NCBI GenBank assembly: GCA_018883185.1
Contig: VEQP01000003.1
Coordinates: 1-64,000 of the forward strand
Direction: 5' to 3'
Source of the DNA: Nevskiaceae bacterium
GTDB lineage: Bacteria; Pseudomonadota; Gammaproteobacteria; Steroidobacterales; Steroidobacteraceae
DNA length: 64,000 bases
The notes under the pieces were generated by a model. The model saw only the letters and a program-made list of their open reading frames with translations. It was not told the DNA's origin and searched no databases. The position numbers and the translations under genes are program-made. Below are positions 37,231-46,914 of this stretch, in pieces (positions within the stretch are counted from its first letter, which is position 1; each line of letters starts with the position of its first letter).

Positions 37231-38652
37231 ATGAACGACACTGCACTGACCATAGGTTCCGGCATTCTCGATCCGAGCGACGCCCGCTATTCGGGCAACG
37301 TCAGGGTGTTGGTGGTCGGCGGTGGCGGCTGTGGCCTGACCGCTGCACTCTCCGCGCAGCAGTCGGGTGCGGAAGTCTTGGTACTGGAACGCGATGCCTC
37401 CACGCTAGGCACGACTGCCATGTCCACCGGGCTGATCCCCGCGGCCGGCACGCGCCTGCAGCGCGAGCGGGGCATCGACGATAGCCCCGAACTCTTTGCC
37501 GCAGACATCGTTCGCAAGACGGGTGGGAAGACCGATCCGGCGATTGCACTGGCGCTCGCCGAGGCCTCGGCAGCAACAGTGGAGTGGTTGATCGACGATC
37601 ACGCGGTGCCTTTGTCGCTCGTCGACAGCTTCCTGTATCCGGGGCACAGCGTGAAGCGTATGCACGGCAGCCCAAATCGTACCGGCTCCGAATTAATGGC
37701 GGGGCTGGCTGCGGCGGTCGAGCGTCGCGGCATTGACGTCGTCACCGAAGCGCTGGTCGAGGGTGTATTCGCCGATCGGTCGGACGGTCGTGTGCGCGGC
37801 GTTCGCGTGCGTCGCCCTGATCAGACCCATGAAGATTTCGCCTGCGATGCGTTGGTGCTGGCATGTTGCGGCTTCGGCGGCAATGCCGAGATGGTGCGTC
37901 ACTACATTCCCGAAATTGCCGAGGCCACCTTCTTCGGGCATCCCGGCAACAAGGGTGACGCCATTCGTTGGGGGCTCGCGCTCGGTGCTGCTGTCGAGGA
38001 CATACACAGCTATCAGGGACACGGCGGCTTGGCTGCGGGACGGGGCATTCCAATTCTTTGGCCACTCATCATGGAGGGCGGCTTCCAGGTCAACGTCCAT
38101 GGCGAGCGTTTTTCGAATGAAGCGCGCGGCTACTCCGAGCAGGCGGTCGATGTCGTCGCGCAGCCGGGTCATGTGGCGTGGGACATTTACGATGAGCGCC
38201 TGCATCGACTGATGCTCGAGTTCGATGATTATCGCGATGCCGTGGAGGCGCGGGCGATCCTGCGTGCTGATGATCCGGCCTCGCTCGCGGCGCTCACGGG
38301 TATCGACGCCGCAGGCCTCGCGGCAACCGTCGAGAATGTCGCCGCACTCGTTCGCGGAGAGACACAAGATCGATGGGGTCGCGATTTCACCGGCAAGAAG
38401 GCGCTGAGCTCGCCGTACTACGCCGTGAAGGTCACCGGCGCGCTGTTTCACACCCAAGGTGGTCTGAAAGTCGATGCCGATGGAAGGGTGCTGCGCGCCG
38501 ACGGTGGTCGTCTGCCGAATCTCTTTGCAGGCGGCGGTGCGGCGCGCGGCGTATCGGGCCCCGGCTGTTCGGGCTACATGGCTGGCAACGGTCTGCTGAC
38601 GGCGACGACCTTCGGTCGTCTCGCGGGTCGTGCCGCAGCACGACTCGACTGA
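37231..38652 (+). CDS. FAD-dependent dehydrogenase, fumarate-reductase flavoprotein / 3-ketosteroid dehydrogenase superfamily
   Basis: VRVLVVGGGGCGLTAALSAQQSGAEVLVLERD; GNAEMVRHYIPE; LPNLFAGGGAARGVSGPGCSGYMAGNGLLTATTFGRLAG. Confidence 0.88.
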   Translation: MNDTALTIGSGILDPSDARYSGNVRVLVVGGGGCGLTAALSAQQSGAEVLVLERDASTLGTTAMSTGLIPAAGTRLQRERGIDDSPELFAADIVRKTGGKTDPAIALALAEASAATVEWLIDDHAVPLSLVDSFLYPGHSVKRMHGSPNRTGSELMAGLAAAVERRGIDVVTEALVEGVFADRSDGRVRGVRVRRPDQTHEDFACDALVLACCGFGGNAEMVRHYIPEIAEATFFGHPGNKGDAIRWGLALGAAVEDIHSYQGHGGLAAGRGIPILWPLIMEGGFQVNVHGERFSNEARGYSEQAVDVVAQPGHVAWDIYDERLHRLMLEFDDYRDAVEARAILRADDPASLAALTGIDAAGLAATVENVAALVRGETQDRWGRDFTGKKALSSPYYAVKVTGALFHTQGGLKVDADGRVLRADGGRLPNLFAGGGAARGVSGPGCSGYMAGNGLLTATTFGRLAGRAAARLD

Positions 38653-38659
38653 CAAAGAA

Positions 38660-38691
38660 AAAGGCCCGGCCGCTTTCGCGACCGGGCCTTT
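38660..38691. terminator. Bidirectional rho-independent terminator between convergent genes
   Basis: Perfect 10-bp inverted repeat AAAGGCCCGG / CCGGGCCTTT separated by 12 nt; minus strand followed by T-rich TTTTTCTTT. Confidence 0.85.
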
Positions 38692-38716
38692 GCCCTTGAG
38701 GCGTTGTGACTGCGGC

Positions 38717-40939
38717 TCAGTCGAGCTTGTAGTTCACCGACACCATGTACTCGCGCGGACGCAGCGGGATGAAACCGCCGAGGAAGCCGCGTGAGCCGGT
38801 GGTGATCACGTACTCGTCGGTGAAGTTCTTCACCGAGCCACGCACCGACCAGCTGTCGTTGAACGAGTGGTTTACGAACGCATTGCCCTGACCGTAGCCC
38901 TTGACCTTGAAGTCGTTAGTGGCTGCGGTGACGTAGTCGTCCGTCTGGAACCAGTCAGCTCCAAAGGTGGTGCGACCGTAACGGTTGTCGAAACCGTAAT
39001 CGAAGCCCGTCGTGAACGAGTAACTCGGCGTCTGCGGCACGACCGCACGCACGCCGAAGTTGGCAAGCGCATTGGCGGGCGCGCTCGTCGGATTCAGCGA
39101 GTCGTACTTGCCGTCCATCATCGCCGTGCCGCTGAGGAACAGCGTCAGACCATCGGCCGGTACCGCCGTGATTTCGAACTCGAGGCCTTGGATCGTGGCC
39201 TTGCCCGAGTTCTGCACGGGGAAAGCCGTGGTGCCGTCCGTGTTCGTCACCGTGGCGTTGAGCGCGAGGTCGTCGGCCTTGGCGAGGAAGTAGTTGGCGT
39301 TGATGCGCAACCGATTGCCGAGCAGGTCCGTCTTGATGCCCGCCTCGTAGGTCCAGTTGCTCTCCGGCGCGTAGCCTTTCTTGGCGTCGTTGAAGCCGAA
39401 GATCGCGATGCCGTTGTAGCCACCCGACTTGAAGCCGCTCGCCGCCGAAGCGTAGACCAGCATGCTGTCGATGTTGCCGTTCGAGGTCGGCACCGTGTAG
39501 TCGATACCGAGGCGCGGCGACACTTCCGAGTAGGTATTGCTGAGATCGACGATGCCGACGGCCGGCGTGATGGGCGGCAACAACCCGCGGAACACGAAGT
39601 CGAAGTCCTTCTTGTCGTTGGTGTAGCGAATGCCCGCGGTGACTTTCAGCGCATCCGTCATCAGGTAGTCGAGCTGCGTGAAGGCCGAGTAGGACTTGGT
39701 CTTCGCCTTGATGAGTGAGGTTGAGATCGGAATCGCCGACGGAATCGGCGGCGGCAGATAGGAGTTCCAAGCGAACGCCTGAGTGCCTTCTTCCGAGAAC
39801 AGGTAGATGCCGGCGAGATAGCTGAGCTTGTCGCCGAATGCCTTACCCGACACCTGAATTTCTTCGCTGTACTGCTCGGCCAAGGCGTTGTTCGCCGCCA
39901 TGACGTTGCCGTTGCCGCTGAAGTCGTTGGTGAAGGAGTCCTCGGTCTTCACGTAACCGGTGATCGAACGCAGGGTCGAGTCACCCATGTCGTAGGCGAC
40001 GTTGAGCGAGGCGATGGTCTGCTTGGTCTTGCCGTACGGGTAGTTGGCGAGGTTGGTGCGCGCGACGTTCGGCGTGTTGAGCACGTAGTTGCCGAACTGC
40101 GGCACGAGATCGTTGGAAGTGAACTGCTTGTTCGAGGCGACTCCCGGCGTGCTGGCCGGAATCAGCTGGCCGCCGTCATTGTCAGCGTCCGCGTAAGAAA
40201 ACGAGGCCGTGACATCGAGCCCTTCGACGCCCATGTAACGCAGTTTGCCGCGTGCGGCATAGCTGCGCTCGAGGCCGGTCTTCTCGCCCTTCGTGGGGTT
40301 GCGATTGAAGAATTGGCCGTCCTTGTTGGTGTACAGGGCCGAGAAAGAACCCGCCCAGTTGTCGGAGAGCTTGTCGCCGATGCTGACGCTGGCGCGCTGC
40401 TGGTTGAAATTGCCGGCGCCGACGCTAACGTTGCGCCAGGTGTCCTCACCCGGTGTGCGCGAGACGAACTTGATGGCGCCTGCCAGCGTGTTGCGGCCGT
40501 AGAGTGTGCCCTGCGGGCCACGCAGCACTTCAACGCGCTCGATGTCCGACAGCGTGATGTTGTTGCCGTTGAGGCGCGCGATGTAAACGTCATCGACGTA
40601 GATGCCGAACGGCGACTCCGCCACGACCAGCGAGGCGTCCTGCTGCAGCGAGCCGCGCAGCGAGGGCGAGAGGTTGGTCGGGGTGGTGATGTTGTTGAAC
40701 ATCTTGAGGCTAGGCGCGTAGCGGGCGAGGTCACGTGCTTCGGTGACCTGCTTGTTGGCCAGCGCTTCGGCCGTGATGGCGGTGACGGGCACCGGCACCG
40801 ACTGGAGCGAGGCCTCGCGGCGCTCTGCGGTCACGACGATTTCCTCGAGCACGGCCGAGGATGAAGTGCCCTGCGCGTAAAGGCTGGCCGGCATGACGGC
40901 GAGGCCGACCGCGACATTCAACAGACGATTTTTCGACAT
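38717..40939 (-). CDS. TonB-dependent outer membrane receptor
   Basis: Signal peptide, LEEIVVTAERREASLQSVPVPVTAI plug, IERVEVLRGPQGTLYGRNTLAGAIKFVSRTP, C-terminal beta-barrel ending NYKLD. Confidence 0.94.
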   Translation of the reverse strand: MSKNRLLNVAVGLAVMPASLYAQGTSSSAVLEEIVVTAERREASLQSVPVPVTAITAEALANKQVTEARDLARYAPSLKMFNNITTPTNLSPSLRGSLQQDASLVVAESPFGIYVDDVYIARLNGNNITLSDIERVEVLRGPQGTLYGRNTLAGAIKFVSRTPGEDTWRNVSVGAGNFNQQRASVSIGDKLSDNWAGSFSALYTNKDGQFFNRNPTKGEKTGLERSYAARGKLRYMGVEGLDVTASFSYADADNDGGQLIPASTPGVASNKQFTSNDLVPQFGNYVLNTPNVARTNLANYPYGKTKQTIASLNVAYDMGDSTLRSITGYVKTEDSFTNDFSGNGNVMAANNALAEQYSEEIQVSGKAFGDKLSYLAGIYLFSEEGTQAFAWNSYLPPPIPSAIPISTSLIKAKTKSYSAFTQLDYLMTDALKVTAGIRYTNDKKDFDFVFRGLLPPITPAVGIVDLSNTYSEVSPRLGIDYTVPTSNGNIDSMLVYASAASGFKSGGYNGIAIFGFNDAKKGYAPESNWTYEAGIKTDLLGNRLRINANYFLAKADDLALNATVTNTDGTTAFPVQNSGKATIQGLEFEITAVPADGLTLFLSGTAMMDGKYDSLNPTSAPANALANFGVRAVVPQTPSYSFTTGFDYGFDNRYGRTTFGADWFQTDDYVTAATNDFKVKGYGQGNAFVNHSFNDSWSVRGSVKNFTDEYVITTGSRGFLGGFIPLRPREYMVSVNYKLD

Positions 40940-41075
40940 GCGTTGTCCCTGTGTGGTTGGGTGATCCCTGATCTGCCGCGAGCCACTGGGTTTGGCCCCT
41001 ACGGCAGCGCCCGTAATCTAGCAGAGCGGACGCCCAGATGGAGGCGGTTTCGTTGCGGAGGGGCTAGCGCTGTTG

Positions 41076-42086
41076 CTATATCGCAACAACCACTTTGCCG
41101 CGATTACGGCCGCTTAGTAGGTGTTCAACGGCGTCTGCCGTGCGCTCCAGCCCATCGAATGGAGTGGGGTCGACGAGTACTTGCAGCCGACCGCGATAGT
41201 AGAGATCGAGGATGCGCTCGGCGGCCTCGGCGAAGAACTCGGGAAATGCCTGGTTCTGGAACGCGCGTAGCGAGGCCGACTTCCAGTAGAGCTTGCGATA
41301 CACCCGCGGCTGGGCGATGAGCTCGACCTCTTTGTCGAAGTCTGAAGTGTGCCCGCTGATCACCAACCGGCCACGATGGGCGAGGTGATCGACGAAGGCA
41401 TCGAAGATCTCGCCACCGGCCGAGTCATACGCCACGTCGATGCCCCGCGGGTATTCGGCCGCCAGCACTTCGCGCAGGTTCTCCCGTCGATGGTTGATGG
41501 CCCGATCGACACCGAGCGAGCGCAGAAGGGCGGCTTTCTCGTCCGTACTCGTAATACCGATGACGTGGCAGCCGGCGAGTTTGGCGAGCTGTACCACGAG
41601 GTGCCCGAGCCCACCGGCTGCGGCTGACACGGCTACGGTGTCGCCCGGCCGAACTTCGCCGATGCGTTCGAGGCCGACCATGCCGGAGATGCCTGTTGGA
41701 ATCAGTGCGAGGATCTGCGGGCTCGGCTCACGAATGCGGATGGCGCGGGCGGCCTCTGCGATCTGATACTCGCGATAGCCTGAACCCAATCTTGAAGTGG
41801 CGACCGCATCGCCAGGCTGCAGCTGCGTAACGCCTGCACCGCAGGCCACGACTTCACCCACCGATTCGATGCCCATGTCGAAGGGCGGCTGCACCGTCAG
41901 ATACCGAATGCTATTGCGACAGAGGTTCTTATCGAAAATGGCGTTGCAACCGGCAAAGCGATTGCGCACGACGATCTGCCCGGGTAGGGGATCACGCCAG
42001 GCTTCCTCCGTCACCGACGTCGAGGAACGAAAGTCGCCGGTCAGCGTGTGGATGACGAGTTTGCGGTAGCGGGCGGGAGGGATCAC
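41076..42086 (-). CDS. Zinc-binding/quinone oxidoreductase (MDR)
   Basis: AAAGGLGHLVVQLAKLAGCHVIGITSTDEKAALLRSLGVDRAINHR. Confidence 0.88.
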   Translation of the reverse strand: MIPPARYRKLVIHTLTGDFRSSTSVTEEAWRDPLPGQIVVRNRFAGCNAIFDKNLCRNSIRYLTVQPPFDMGIESVGEVVACGAGVTQLQPGDAVATSRLGSGYREYQIAEAARAIRIREPSPQILALIPTGISGMVGLERIGEVRPGDTVAVSAAAGGLGHLVVQLAKLAGCHVIGITSTDEKAALLRSLGVDRAINHRRENLREVLAAEYPRGIDVAYDSAGGEIFDAFVDHLAHRGRLVISGHTSDFDKEVELIAQPRVYRKLYWKSASLRAFQNQAFPEFFAEAAERILDLYYRGRLQVLVDPTPFDGLERTADAVEHLLSGRNRGKVVVAI

Positions 42087-42172
42087 GGTGTGGTGCCGAA
42101 GCGTGGCGCGTTGGTGGGCGCGGGAGCCGAAGCGTAAATTGACCCCTCGTTCAAAGTCTACGGAGAACTGTC

Positions 42173-42895
42173 TTGCCCACCGTACTGATTACAGGTGCCT
42201 CGCGCGGCCTCGGTCTCGAGTTCGTTCGGCAGTATGCCGCCGATGGTTGGCGCGTATTCGCTGGCGTCCGCAGTGTCCAGCGTGCCGCCGAGCTGCAACA
42301 ACTCGCAACGCAAGCCGACGGCCGGGTGACGCTCCACGCCCTCGATGTCGAGGATCACGCCTCCATCGATGCACTGGCGAGGGAGATCTCTGCGGAAGCC
42401 ATCGACGTGCTCATTAATTCGGCGGGCACGATGGGCGCTGGGAGTTTCGCTCTGCAGGGACGTGCGTTTGGCAAGTTCGGCAACTCCGATTTCGCCGATT
42501 GGGAGCGCGTGCATCGTATCAACGTCATCGGGCCCATGAAGATGGCCGAGGCATTTGTTAGCCATGTTGCTCGGTCGTCTCAGAAAAAAATCATCACCCT
42601 GACGAGTATCTTGGGTTCGGTCGGCAAGAACAGCATCGGTGGTCTGTACGCCTATCGGGCGAGCAAGGCTGCGGTCAATGCCGTGATGCGCTCCATGGCC
42701 ATCGATCTCGCCGCAGCGCATGGCATCGCTGCCACGGCGCTGCACCCGGGTTGGGTGCGTACCGACATGGGAGGTCCTAGGGCCGACATCGATGCAGTGA
42801 CCAGCGTAAGTGGGATGCGCCGGGTGATCGACGAACTGACGCCGGAAAACGCCGGACGATTTTGGATGTACGACGGCAGCAAGCTGCCGTGGTGA
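42173..42895 (+). CDS. Short-chain dehydrogenase/reductase
   Basis: TTG start preceded by CGGAGAAC; VLITGASRGLGLEFVRQYA, LINSAG, YRASKAAVNAVMRSMAIDLA. Confidence 0.9.
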   Translation: MPTVLITGASRGLGLEFVRQYAADGWRVFAGVRSVQRAAELQQLATQADGRVTLHALDVEDHASIDALAREISAEAIDVLINSAGTMGAGSFALQGRAFGKFGNSDFADWERVHRINVIGPMKMAEAFVSHVARSSQKKIITLTSILGSVGKNSIGGLYAYRASKAAVNAVMRSMAIDLAAAHGIAATALHPGWVRTDMGGPRADIDAVTSVSGMRRVIDELTPENAGRFWMYDGSKLPW

Positions 42896-42910
42896 GCGCG
42901 ATGGTCGCGA

Positions 42911-43714
42911 TCAATCGTTGAACATTTTCCAAAGCGTCGGTCGCGACGGATCGTAGGCGGTGTAGGTCTTGTTCGCGGCCGCCGGATCGCCGAGCGCTTG
43001 CACGGCAAGATCCGCCAGATCCGCACGCGAGATGTAACTGAATGCCTGAGGGTCTTCGGTAAGGACCGCAGTGCCCGTCGCCTTCACGTCGCCGAGTCCA
43101 CCCGGACGAATGATGGTGTACTCGAGGCCGCTCGCACGCAGATGATCCTCGGCTTGAGTTTTGAGTTTGATCACTTCAGCCAGAAACCGTCGCGACGGCG
43201 CAGGCGCTGAGTCGCGCGAGTTGCCGGCGCCGATCACCGTGATGAACACCATGCGTTTGACGCCGCTCATCTTGGCGGCATCGATGACGTTGCGGTTGCC
43301 CACATAATCCGGGCGATTTTTTTGATCGCCACGCGAAGTGCCGAGCGTGGAGATCACGGCGGCGTAGCTCTTGCCAGCGAACGCGGCCTGCACCTGTTCG
43401 GCATCGAGTGCGTTCGCCACTACCGTCTCGACGCCCATGGCGGTCAGTTCGCTCGTGTCTGCACTCGGGCGTACGGCGACCGTGACCGACTCTCCGCGTT
43501 CGCGCAACTTGCGCACGATGTCGAGACCGGTGGCGCGATTGCCGCCGAACACGATGATCGGCCCGCTCGGCGAGGCGTAGGCGCTTGCGACCCGTATGCT
43601 CGTCGGTTCATGCGAGGAACCGCTCAGCCAGAATACATAGGCAGCCACCAGTACGACCAAGGTCAGTACGGTATAGCCGGCGATTTTAAGTATGAGTCCA
43701 AGCAGCTTGAGCAT
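42911..43714 (-). CDS. Membrane-anchored NAD(P)-binding (atypical SDR/NmrA-like) protein
   Basis: N-terminal TM MLKLLGLILKIAGYTVLTLVVLVAAYVFWLSG; IIVFGGNRATGLDIVRKLRERGESVTV. Confidence 0.82.
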   Translation of the reverse strand: MLKLLGLILKIAGYTVLTLVVLVAAYVFWLSGSSHEPTSIRVASAYASPSGPIIVFGGNRATGLDIVRKLRERGESVTVAVRPSADTSELTAMGVETVVANALDAEQVQAAFAGKSYAAVISTLGTSRGDQKNRPDYVGNRNVIDAAKMSGVKRMVFITVIGAGNSRDSAPAPSRRFLAEVIKLKTQAEDHLRASGLEYTIIRPGGLGDVKATGTAVLTEDPQAFSYISRADLADLAVQALGDPAAANKTYTAYDPSRPTLWKMFND

Positions 43715-43739
43715 GGTTAGGCTCCTTGCAAGTCGTGGG

Positions 43740-45806
43740 TCAGCGGGCTCCCGGGGGCGCGTACTTTTCCACCCAGGCACGTACCTCGGTGTACCAGAAC
43801 AACGAGTTTTGCGGCTTCAGTATCCAATGGTTCTCGTCGGGATAATAGACGAGGCGCGATGGCACGCCGCGCTTTTGCAGGGTGTTGAAGAGTTCTATGC
43901 CGTGGTTCACGGGCACGCGGAAATCTTGCTGACCATGGATGACGAGCGTCGGGGTGACGAAGTTGCCGGCTGAGGTATGTGGCGAATAGCGCGCAAATTC
44001 CTCTGGGCGATCCCAGAACTCGAAAAACCGGTCGCGCTCGGCGCCGTAGTCGGCACCGATCTGCGTGAAGCTGTTGTAGACGGCGGCGTGGGCGATCAGC
44101 GCTTTGTACGGGTGGCTGCGTCCGAGCAGGGTGGAGGCGAGGAAACCGCCATAGCTGCCGCCCCCGGCCACCATGCGTTCGGCATCAACGTAGGGCCTTG
44201 CGGCGAGCCACTCGGCCGCCTTGATCGTATCTTCGTAGGGTTTGCTGATCCGATCGGGGTTGATCGAATCGGTAAAGTTTTGCCCGAAGCCGCTCGAGCC
44301 GTGGAAGTTGTGCCAGGTGACGATGTAGCCCCAACTGGCGAATACATGTGCATTCCACCGCCACTGCACCGCGTCCTGGATGCCGTTGTGCGGACCGCCA
44401 TGCAGCAGCATGAAAACCGGATATTTCTTTGAAGGATCGAAGCCCGGGGGGTAGACCACCCACATCTGGATGGGCGCACCGCCCGCTCCCGAATAGTTCA
44501 CGCTGTCGACCTTGCCGAACTCGACGCCTGCAAGCGTGGCATCGTTGAAGGTGGTGAGCTTGACCGATTGACCATTCGCCAGATCGAGCCGCACCAGCGT
44601 GGGCGGTTCCGTGAAACTTTGCCGCAGCGCAATCGCGAGCGGCTTCGCACCACCGCGTCGCGCCAGGGCAAGCGCGCCGAAGCTGGAGGAGGCGGTGACG
44701 GCCACGGGCTTGCCGGGTGCGTTGAGATCGAAGCGGTAGATGCGGTTGGTCGCGGCGTCGTCGACGGCACTGAAGGCGGCTTTCGAGTCGCCGCGCCAGA
44801 CGATTTCACCGACGGAGCGATCCCACTCACCGCTGAGGTTGCGCGCGAGGCCGCTCGAGCGATCCAGCAGCATCAGTCGCGCGCGGTCGGCATAGAACCC
44901 CGGAATCGCTTGTGCACTCCAAGCCAACCATCGACCATCGGGGCTGTAGGCGGGCGAGCCATCGTCGGCGGCGTTCTCGGGCGTGCGATTCACCGCGGGC
45001 TTGCAGCCGCAGGTTTCGAGCGTGATCAGATCGTAGTTGGGCGCGACGCCGCTCGGGTCCGTGTTGGCGGCGAAGGCAATTTCGAGACCATCGGGGGAAA
45101 TGTCATAGGACGAAGCGGAGTATTCCGCCTTCGAGAGGTGGTAGCCGGAGAGCCGGCTGATGGCGATTACCGAACCGTCTGCGACGTCGATCGAGAATAG
45201 ATGCGGTTCGGTGTCGTCGAGGTAGCGATCCCAGTAGGCAATGGGCGCCTTATCCCACACGCGCGCGCTGACCTTGCGTTCGGCCCGCTCTTCCAGACGC
45301 GCGGCCTGATCCTCAGGGCGCACGAGATCGGTCCAGATGGAAGACACGAAGGCGATCCGACGCCCGTCGGGGAACCACTTGGGTGCGTCAGCGCCAGTGG
45401 GCGCTGCGGTGACTCGCTGCGCTTCACCCCCATCGATGGCAATGCGGTAGATCTGCGATACCTTGTCGTCGTCTCGCTTGGAGACAAAGGCGATGCTTCG
45501 ACCATCTGGGCTGAAGGTCGGCGCACTGTCGGGCGCGGGATCGCTCGTCAGCGGTCGGGCGCTGCTGCCATCGGTGGCGATCAGCCACAGATCGGTGAAG
45601 CCCTTGTTTTTCTTTGTATCAAAGCGTGTAACCGAGACTACAGCGAGCCGACCATCCGGTGAAATGTCGGTGTCACCAAGTCGCGTGAGCGACCACATCT
45701 TCTCGGCCGACAGGGTGTCCTGCGCTACGGCAACCGTAGTGGTCATCGTCGCCGCGAGCGGCGATAGCGCGAGCAAGAGGTTCAGCAGCCAACGATTTGG
45801 GGTCAC
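43740..45806 (-). CDS. S9 family prolyl-oligopeptidase-like peptidase
   Basis: Signal peptide, beta-propeller WD40-like repeats (SPDGRxxAFVS), catalytic GGGSYGGFLASTLLGR, HGQQDFRVPVNHGIELFNTLQ. Confidence 0.93.
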   Translation of the reverse strand: MTPNRWLLNLLLALSPLAATMTTTVAVAQDTLSAEKMWSLTRLGDTDISPDGRLAVVSVTRFDTKKNKGFTDLWLIATDGSSARPLTSDPAPDSAPTFSPDGRSIAFVSKRDDDKVSQIYRIAIDGGEAQRVTAAPTGADAPKWFPDGRRIAFVSSIWTDLVRPEDQAARLEERAERKVSARVWDKAPIAYWDRYLDDTEPHLFSIDVADGSVIAISRLSGYHLSKAEYSASSYDISPDGLEIAFAANTDPSGVAPNYDLITLETCGCKPAVNRTPENAADDGSPAYSPDGRWLAWSAQAIPGFYADRARLMLLDRSSGLARNLSGEWDRSVGEIVWRGDSKAAFSAVDDAATNRIYRFDLNAPGKPVAVTASSSFGALALARRGGAKPLAIALRQSFTEPPTLVRLDLANGQSVKLTTFNDATLAGVEFGKVDSVNYSGAGGAPIQMWVVYPPGFDPSKKYPVFMLLHGGPHNGIQDAVQWRWNAHVFASWGYIVTWHNFHGSSGFGQNFTDSINPDRISKPYEDTIKAAEWLAARPYVDAERMVAGGGSYGGFLASTLLGRSHPYKALIAHAAVYNSFTQIGADYGAERDRFFEFWDRPEEFARYSPHTSAGNFVTPTLVIHGQQDFRVPVNHGIELFNTLQKRGVPSRLVYYPDENHWILKPQNSLFWYTEVRAWVEKYAPPGAR

Positions 45807-46897
45807 GCGCGAACTCCTTTCACTTTTTTCAAGGCTTCAATGAATGCAGTGGTTTCCGCCGTCGTGCCGACCGTGACGCGACAGTAGTCGGTGAGTGGCG
45901 CAAATGGGCGCCCCACCTCGAAGCCCAGCGGCTTGAGCGCACCACGAAACACTTCGAGGGGCATGCCCGGCTTCATGAATACGAAGTTGCCCTGCGGCGG
46001 CGCGTAAGTGATGCCCAGCGCATCGCAAGCGGCGCAAAGGCGTCGTCGGTCGGCGCGCAGACGCTCGCCCGTAATGCGCAGGAACTCCGCATCGCCGAGA
46101 CTGGCGGTGGCAGCCGCGAGTCCCGGAACGTTGGGCGAGACCATCTGTAAGGGTCGAAGCGCCTTGATCGTATCCGGATGCCCAATGCCGTAGCCCACGC
46201 GCAGGCCAGCGAGTCCGTGGATTTTCGAGAACGTTCGCAGCACCAGCACATTGCTGTGGTTGCGGGCGAGTTCGATCATGCTGGTCGTGGCGCCGGGCTC
46301 GATCAAATCCATATAGGCCTCATCCACTACGACCAGCGCCTTGCTCGCCATCTGCCGGCAAAAATCCTGCAACGCTGCGCCGGAGACCACGGTGCCGGTG
46401 GGGTTGTTGGGGTTGCAGACATAGACGAGCCCCGTGTCGGGCGACACGCTCGCGGCCAGAGCGTCGAGGTCGTGACGCAGCTGCGCATCGAGAGGTACGC
46501 GTCGTACGGGTACACCGAGTTGCTCGCCGAAGCCCATCATTTGGCCGAAGGTCGGCCATGCACAACTGATCGCGCGGCCCCGACTGTGCATGAGCAGCGC
46601 CAGCATGTGCAGCAATTCCCCGGAACCTGAGCCCAGGATGATGCGTTCGGTGGCGACGGCTTCGTGCGCGGCGATGGCTGCGGTAAGTCGCGTGGCGTAT
46701 TCGGGACCGTAGCGAGAGCCATCGACGAGCGATTCGACGATGGCGGCGCGTGCCTTGGGCCCTGGACCCCAGGGGTTCTCGTTGAACGACAGGCGGATCG
46801 GGTACTGCAGCGGCGCGTTGGCGTCCCGTGCGCGCAGCGGTAACGCCGCGAGTCCTAGCGCCAAAGCAAGCGCTTGTCGGCGATCGAGTTCCGTCAT
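45803..46897 (-). CDS. HisC-like PLP-dependent aminotransferase with Tat-like signal peptide
   Basis: MTELDRRQALALALGLAALPLRARDANA; SFNENPWGPGPKAR, VCNPNNPTGTVV, VDEAYMDL, RTFSKIHGLAGLRVGYGIG. Confidence 0.88.
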   Translation of the reverse strand: MTELDRRQALALALGLAALPLRARDANAPLQYPIRLSFNENPWGPGPKARAAIVESLVDGSRYGPEYATRLTAAIAAHEAVATERIILGSGSGELLHMLALLMHSRGRAISCAWPTFGQMMGFGEQLGVPVRRVPLDAQLRHDLDALAASVSPDTGLVYVCNPNNPTGTVVSGAALQDFCRQMASKALVVVDEAYMDLIEPGATTSMIELARNHSNVLVLRTFSKIHGLAGLRVGYGIGHPDTIKALRPLQMVSPNVPGLAAATASLGDAEFLRITGERLRADRRRLCAACDALGITYAPPQGNFVFMKPGMPLEVFRGALKPLGFEVGRPFAPLTDYCRVTVGTTAETTAFIEALKKVKGVRA

Positions 46898-46914
46898 GTC
46901 GCAGTCTCCTCGTG

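Noticed and set aside
37693-38655. 320-aa minus-strand ORF opposite the flavoprotein dehydrogenase
   Set aside because: Shadow ORF; plus strand shows clear FAD-binding motifs.
38867-39718. 283-aa plus-strand ORF antisense to the TonB receptor
   Set aside because: Low-complexity Arg/Val/Glu-rich shadow ORF; minus-strand receptor explains the region.
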